A DNA stretch of 9,853 nt from an uncultured Clostridia bacterium. GTDB taxonomy: Bacteria > Bacillota > Clostridia > Christensenellales > Borkfalkiaceae. Within the stretch, counting starts at the first letter, position 1, and every line of letters begins with the position of its first letter. This document shows positions 7,334 through 9,853 of the stretch, one piece after another. The notes beneath the pieces are model-generated. The model was not told where the DNA came from. It saw nothing but the letters and a program-made list of their open reading frames with translations, and made no database searches. The stretch covers positions 1 through 9,853 of the forward strand of contig CAMOVY010000030.1 of the NCBI GenBank assembly GCA_946627905.1, given 5' to 3'. A program made the translations under genes and the position numbers.

Positions 7334-7371
7334 CAGCGCCCCGTTAAGGCACATACCTTAACGGGGCGCTG
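7334..7371. terminator. Perfect 16-bp hairpin in a divergent intergenic region (terminator-like)
   Basis: CAGCGCCCCGTTAAGG (7334-7349) pairs perfectly with CCTTAACGGGGCGCTG (7356-7371) around a six-base loop. On the minus strand it is followed by TGTATTTTTAAAT, a short T-run compatible with an intrinsic terminator; on the plus strand it is followed by an A-rich stretch. It lies between genes that diverge (starts at 7195 and 7460), where no 3' end is expected. It may stop antisense transcription toward the deacetylase gene, act in a leader, or remain from a lost gene. The structure is certain, the role is not. Confidence 0.6.
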
Positions 7372-7400
7372 AAAAATAAACAATAAAAATTATAAACGAC

Positions 7401-7429
7401 TTGACATTTTGTTGCGTTAATGTTATAAT
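7401..7429 (+). promoter_or_regulatory. Fully consensus promoter of the lipoprotein gene
   Basis: TTGACA (7401-7406), 17-base spacer, TATAAT (7424-7429): both hexamers are perfect, and a TGT directly before the -10 adds an extended -10 element. Transcription would start near 7436, giving a leader of about 24 bases with the ribosome binding site. Basal expression should be strong unless a repressor acts; no operator is obvious. Confidence 0.93.
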
Positions 7430-7459
7430 TTAGTCGATTATTTCTAGAGGAGATATTTT

Positions 7460-7885
7460 ATGAAAAAACTTTTAACGTTATTTGTATGTTTTGCACTTAC
7501 CTGCTCGTGTCTCGCACTTTTTGCGTTCGGCTGCGGAAACTCTGAACCCGTAGAAGTAAAGGGAAAAACGTTCGTTTACAGCAAAGTTGAAATCGTATCC
7601 GGCACCGCCTCCGATGAAGATAAAGAGGAAACGGAACGTCAATGGAACGGCTATAGTTGGGTTTTCACAGAAGAACAGGACGGAGATGACTTTATAGTAA
7701 ACGCTGTAAAAAACGGCAAAGTACAGCAAGGCTTCTTTTACCTTCAAGAAGGTGCACAGATAAGTCTTGACGACACTTTGGGGGATATCGTTTTAACGTT
7801 TACCGCCGAAAGTGATTGCATCTATATAGAAGACAGGCATGAAAACGGCTTTACTGCCAGATGGTATTTTGATTTACAGAAATAA
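7460..7885 (+). CDS. Small secreted lipoprotein, possibly lipocalin-like
   Basis: The 141-residue product begins with a lipoprotein signal peptide: MKKLLTL, a hydrophobic core, then ALFAFGCGNS, where Cys25 is the probable lipidation site (AFG-C is a loose but acceptable lipobox). The mature part of about 117 residues is predicted to be mostly beta strand, with GKTFVYSKVEIVSG at the start, a central NGYSWVFTEEQ, and TARWYFDLQK at the end, reminiscent of small lipocalin-like lipoproteins common in clostridia. No catalytic motif is visible and no exact family is recognised. The start is well supported by AGAGGAG 7 bases upstream of the ATG. It is a single-gene unit with its own consensus promoter and a terminator just downstream. 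The lipoprotein call is fairly sure; the lipocalin-like fold is inference. Confidence 0.88.
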   Translation: MKKLLTLFVCFALTCSCLALFAFGCGNSEPVEVKGKTFVYSKVEIVSGTASDEDKEETERQWNGYSWVFTEEQDGDDFIVNAVKNGKVQQGFFYLQEGAQISLDDTLGDIVLTFTAESDCIYIEDRHENGFTARWYFDLQK

Positions 7886-7899
7886 TTAAATATTATACC

Positions 7900-7936
7900 C
7901 AATAGCGGCGCGCTAAGTTTTAGCGCGCCGCTATTG
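7900..7936. terminator. Bidirectional intrinsic terminator between convergent genes
   Basis: CAATAGCGGCGCGCTAA (7900-7916) pairs perfectly with TTAGCGCGCCGCTATTG (7920-7936) across a three-base loop. It lies between the 3' ends of the lipoprotein gene (7885) and the acyl-CoA synthetase gene (7959). T-rich sequence follows on both strands (TTTGCGTAAATTAAATTTT on plus; ATATTTAATTATTT on minus). Confidence 0.9.
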
Positions 7937-7958
7937 TTTGCGTAAATTAAATTTTCAA

Positions 7959-9853
7959 TTACAGTTTATTCCTTATTATCTTGCCCGAAACGGTCTTGGG
8001 GAGTTCGTCGCGGAACACAACTATTCTGGGGTACTTATACGGCGCGGTGTTGGCTTTAACGTACGCCTGTATCTCTTTTTTAAGTTCTTCGGACGGTTTA
8101 GTGCCTTTAACTAAAACGATACTCGCTTTTACCACTTGCCCCCTTACTTCGTCGGGTTCGGCGGAAACGCCACACTCTAATACGTACGGGAGTTCCATTA
8201 TAACGCTTTCTATCTCGAACGGTCCTATGCGATAGCCCGAAGATTTAATGACGTCGTCAACCCTGCCTACGTACCAGTAGTAGCCGTCTTCGTCCCGCCA
8301 AGCGGTGTCGCCCGTGTGGTAGTAGCCGTTTTTCCACGTGGACGCCGTGCCTTCTTCGTTGCGGTAGTATTCGGTAGCCAAACCGCACGGCAGACCGTTT
8401 TTAATATTGATAACTACTTCGCCTACTTCGCCGACTTTGACCGATTTGCCGTTTTCGTCGATTAAATCTATATCGTAGATGGGTGCGGGCTTGCCCATAG
8501 AACCGATTTTATGCGGTGCGCCTATCATATTGCCGATAAGCATAGTCGTTTCGGATTGCCCGAACCCTTCGTGTATCTGTAAACCCGTTAATTTCTCGAA
8601 CTGACGGTACACTTCGGGGTTTAAGGCTTCGCCAGCAGTCGTCATATGCTTGACGGATGAAAAATCATAATGCGATAAGTCCTGTTTTATCATCATACGA
8701 AGCATAGTCGGCGGCGCACAGAACGAAGTTATGTGATATTTAGAAAACATTGGCAGTATATCTGCCGCGTCGAACCTATCGAAATCGTACACGAAAGTCG
8801 CCGCTTCGCACAGCCATTGTCCGTATAACTTACCCCACATAGACTTTGCCCAGCCCGTGTCCGAAATGGTGAAATGCAGCCCTTCGGTATCCACGTTATG
8901 CCAATACTTCGCGGTATGAAAATGCCCAAGCGGATACTTATAATTGTGTAGCGCCATTTTGGGATAGCCGCTCGTGCCCGAAGTAAAGAACATAAGCATC
9001 GGGTCGTTTCCGCAGGGCGCGTCTTCGGTTCTGTCAAAATGTGTGGAATACATTAAATATTCGCTGTTAAAGTCCCGCCAGCCGTCGCGAGTTCCGTTTA
9101 CTATGATTTTGGTTTTAAGTTCGGGGCATTTTGCCGCCGCTATGTCCGCTTGGTGCGCCGTGTCGCCGTCCGCCGTACAGATTATAGCGGAAACCCCCGC
9201 CGACTTAAAGCGGTACTCAAAGTCGTGTTCCTGTAATTGATTTGTGGCAAGAATAGCGATTGCACCGATTTTATTAAGCGCCAAAATGGAAAACCAGAAC
9301 TGATAGTGCCGCTTTAATACCAGCATTACCCTGTCGCCCTTTTTAATACCTATCGACTTAAAGTAGTTAGCGCAACGCGCAGACTGCTTTTTCATATCCA
9401 GAAAGGTAAAGTGCTTGTCCGTTTTGTCTTTCGCCACGTACACCATAGCAAGTTTTTCCGGGTCACGTTCGCCGATTTTATCCACTATGTCGAACGCAAA
9501 GTTAAACTTGTCGGTATTTTTAAATTTTATCGAAAGGGGCGCGCCCTGTTCGTTCTCAACCACGTCGATATAATTATGATATTCTCTGAAACTGTCGTCT
9601 TTTTTAGCCGTTTCTTCCGGTTCTTCCGCGTACTGCGCCCCCGCCTGCAAATCGGGTATCGGTTCGCCAGAAGGATTTAAAACGATAGCGTAAAACACGC
9701 AGTCTTTGCCGCCTACCGCTATCATACCGTGCGGCGTTGCGCTGTCGTAATAAATGCTGTCGCCGGCGGAAAGCGTTTCGCGGTGGTCGCCCACCTGTAC
9801 CATAAGTTTTCCTGAAACGACGATATCTATTTCCTGCCCTTTATGGGTAGTGC
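7959..9853 (-). CDS. Cupin-acyl-CoA synthetase fusion (AMP-binding), 5' end cut by window edge
   Basis: The reading frame stays open from the right edge to the TAA at 7959, giving 630 visible residues; the Met at 9803 is internal, because the residues before it (HKGQEIDIVVSGKL) complete a cupin motif. The visible part starts with a cupin_2 domain (about 1-60: H..QE, six residues, G, then GDSIYYDSATPHG), a linker, and a full adenylate-forming domain of medium-chain acyl-CoA synthetase type (about 100-630). Its motifs are the P-loop MFFTSGTSGYPK (near 8960-8995), HEGFGQSETT, YYHTGDTAW, GRVDDVIKSSGYRIGPFEIE, and the C-terminal PKTVSGKIIRNKL with the catalytic Lys (near 7981). It should activate a carboxylic acid with ATP and transfer it to CoA; the acid is unknown. 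The cupin type resembles that of XRE-cupin regulators, so an HTH may lie beyond the edge. Transcription ends at the 7900-7936 terminator. Confidence 0.93.
   Translation of the reverse strand, partial: TTHKGQEIDIVVSGKLMVQVGDHRETLSAGDSIYYDSATPHGMIAVGGKDCVFYAIVLNPSGEPIPDLQAGAQYAEEPEETAKKDDSFREYHNYIDVVENEQGAPLSIKFKNTDKFNFAFDIVDKIGERDPEKLAMVYVAKDKTDKHFTFLDMKKQSARCANYFKSIGIKKGDRVMLVLKRHYQFWFSILALNKIGAIAILATNQLQEHDFEYRFKSAGVSAIICTADGDTAHQADIAAAKCPELKTKIIVNGTRDGWRDFNSEYLMYSTHFDRTEDAPCGNDPMLMFFTSGTSGYPKMALHNYKYPLGHFHTAKYWHNVDTEGLHFTISDTGWAKSMWGKLYGQWLCEAATFVYDFDRFDAADILPMFSKYHITSFCAPPTMLRMMIKQDLSHYDFSSVKHMTTAGEALNPEVYRQFEKLTGLQIHEGFGQSETTMLIGNMIGAPHKIGSMGKPAPIYDIDLIDENGKSVKVGEVGEVVINIKNGLPCGLATEYYRNEEGTASTWKNGYYHTGDTAWRDEDGYYWYVGRVDDVIKSSGYRIGPFEIESVIMELPYVLECGVSAEPDEVRGQVVKASIVLVKGTKPSEELKKEIQAYVKANTAPYKYPRIVVFRDELPKTVSGKIIRNKL

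Noticed and set aside
8729..9240. Open frames on both strands overlapping the acyl-CoA synthetase gene
   Set aside because: They lie inside a coding sequence with all adenylate-forming motifs intact and encode no recognisable domains.
9754..9803. Met codon at 9803 as the true start of the acyl-CoA synthetase
   Set aside because: The same frame is open to the window edge and the residues upstream complete a cupin metal-binding motif; no good ribosome binding site precedes the ATG.

Overview
The window looks like chromosomal DNA from a member of the Bacillota, most likely an uncultured clostridial lineage. The basis is AT-rich intergenic regions, consensus sigma-A-type promoters with 17-bp spacers, GGAG-type ribosome binding sites, a PdaB-like polysaccharide deacetylase, a double-OB SSB-like protein and SH3b envelope proteins. 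No rRNA, tRNA, CRISPR array, insertion sequence or phage gene was seen. Assignment below class level is not possible by eye.

Layout, left to right. (1) 1-1297, minus: the first 432 residues of a PutP-type Na+/proline symporter, cut by the left edge. (2) 1298-1517: divergent promoter region with a 13-bp inverted repeat and shared direct repeats. (3) 1518-2273, plus: small membrane-anchored protein with two SH3b-like domains. (4) 2301-2873, minus: 190-residue protein with a putative sigma-region-4-like helix-turn-helix, convergent with (3) and with its own good promoter. (5) 2874-3171: divergent intergenic region with promoters in both directions and a LexA-box-like site. (6) 3172-5634, plus: 820-residue exported protein, a beta-propeller followed by two SH3b-like domains and a C-terminal membrane anchor, apparently made from a leaderless or near-leaderless mRNA. 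(7) 5654-5683: bidirectional terminator. (8) 7195 down to 5699, minus: a two-gene unit, PdaB-like deacetylase then double-OB SSB-like protein. (9) 7196-7459: divergent region with an unexplained perfect 16-bp hairpin and a fully consensus promoter. (10) 7460-7885, plus: small lipoprotein. (11) 7900-7936: second bidirectional terminator. (12) 9853 down to 7959, minus: acyl-CoA synthetase fused at its N-terminus to a cupin domain, cut by the right edge.

No single pathway links all the genes. Four products (SH3b protein, propeller-SH3b protein, deacetylase, lipoprotein) are predicted to act at or outside the membrane, so the middle of the window has a cell-envelope flavour. The two flanking partial genes are metabolic: solute uptake and acyl activation. 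The most notable points are the paralogous SH3b-SH3b-membrane modules in two nearby proteins, the leaderless start of the propeller gene, the paired inverted sites between the symporter and the SH3b gene, the orphan hairpin at 7334-7371, and the cupin-acyl-CoA synthetase fusion. I did not find convincing evidence of a wholly new multi-gene system.
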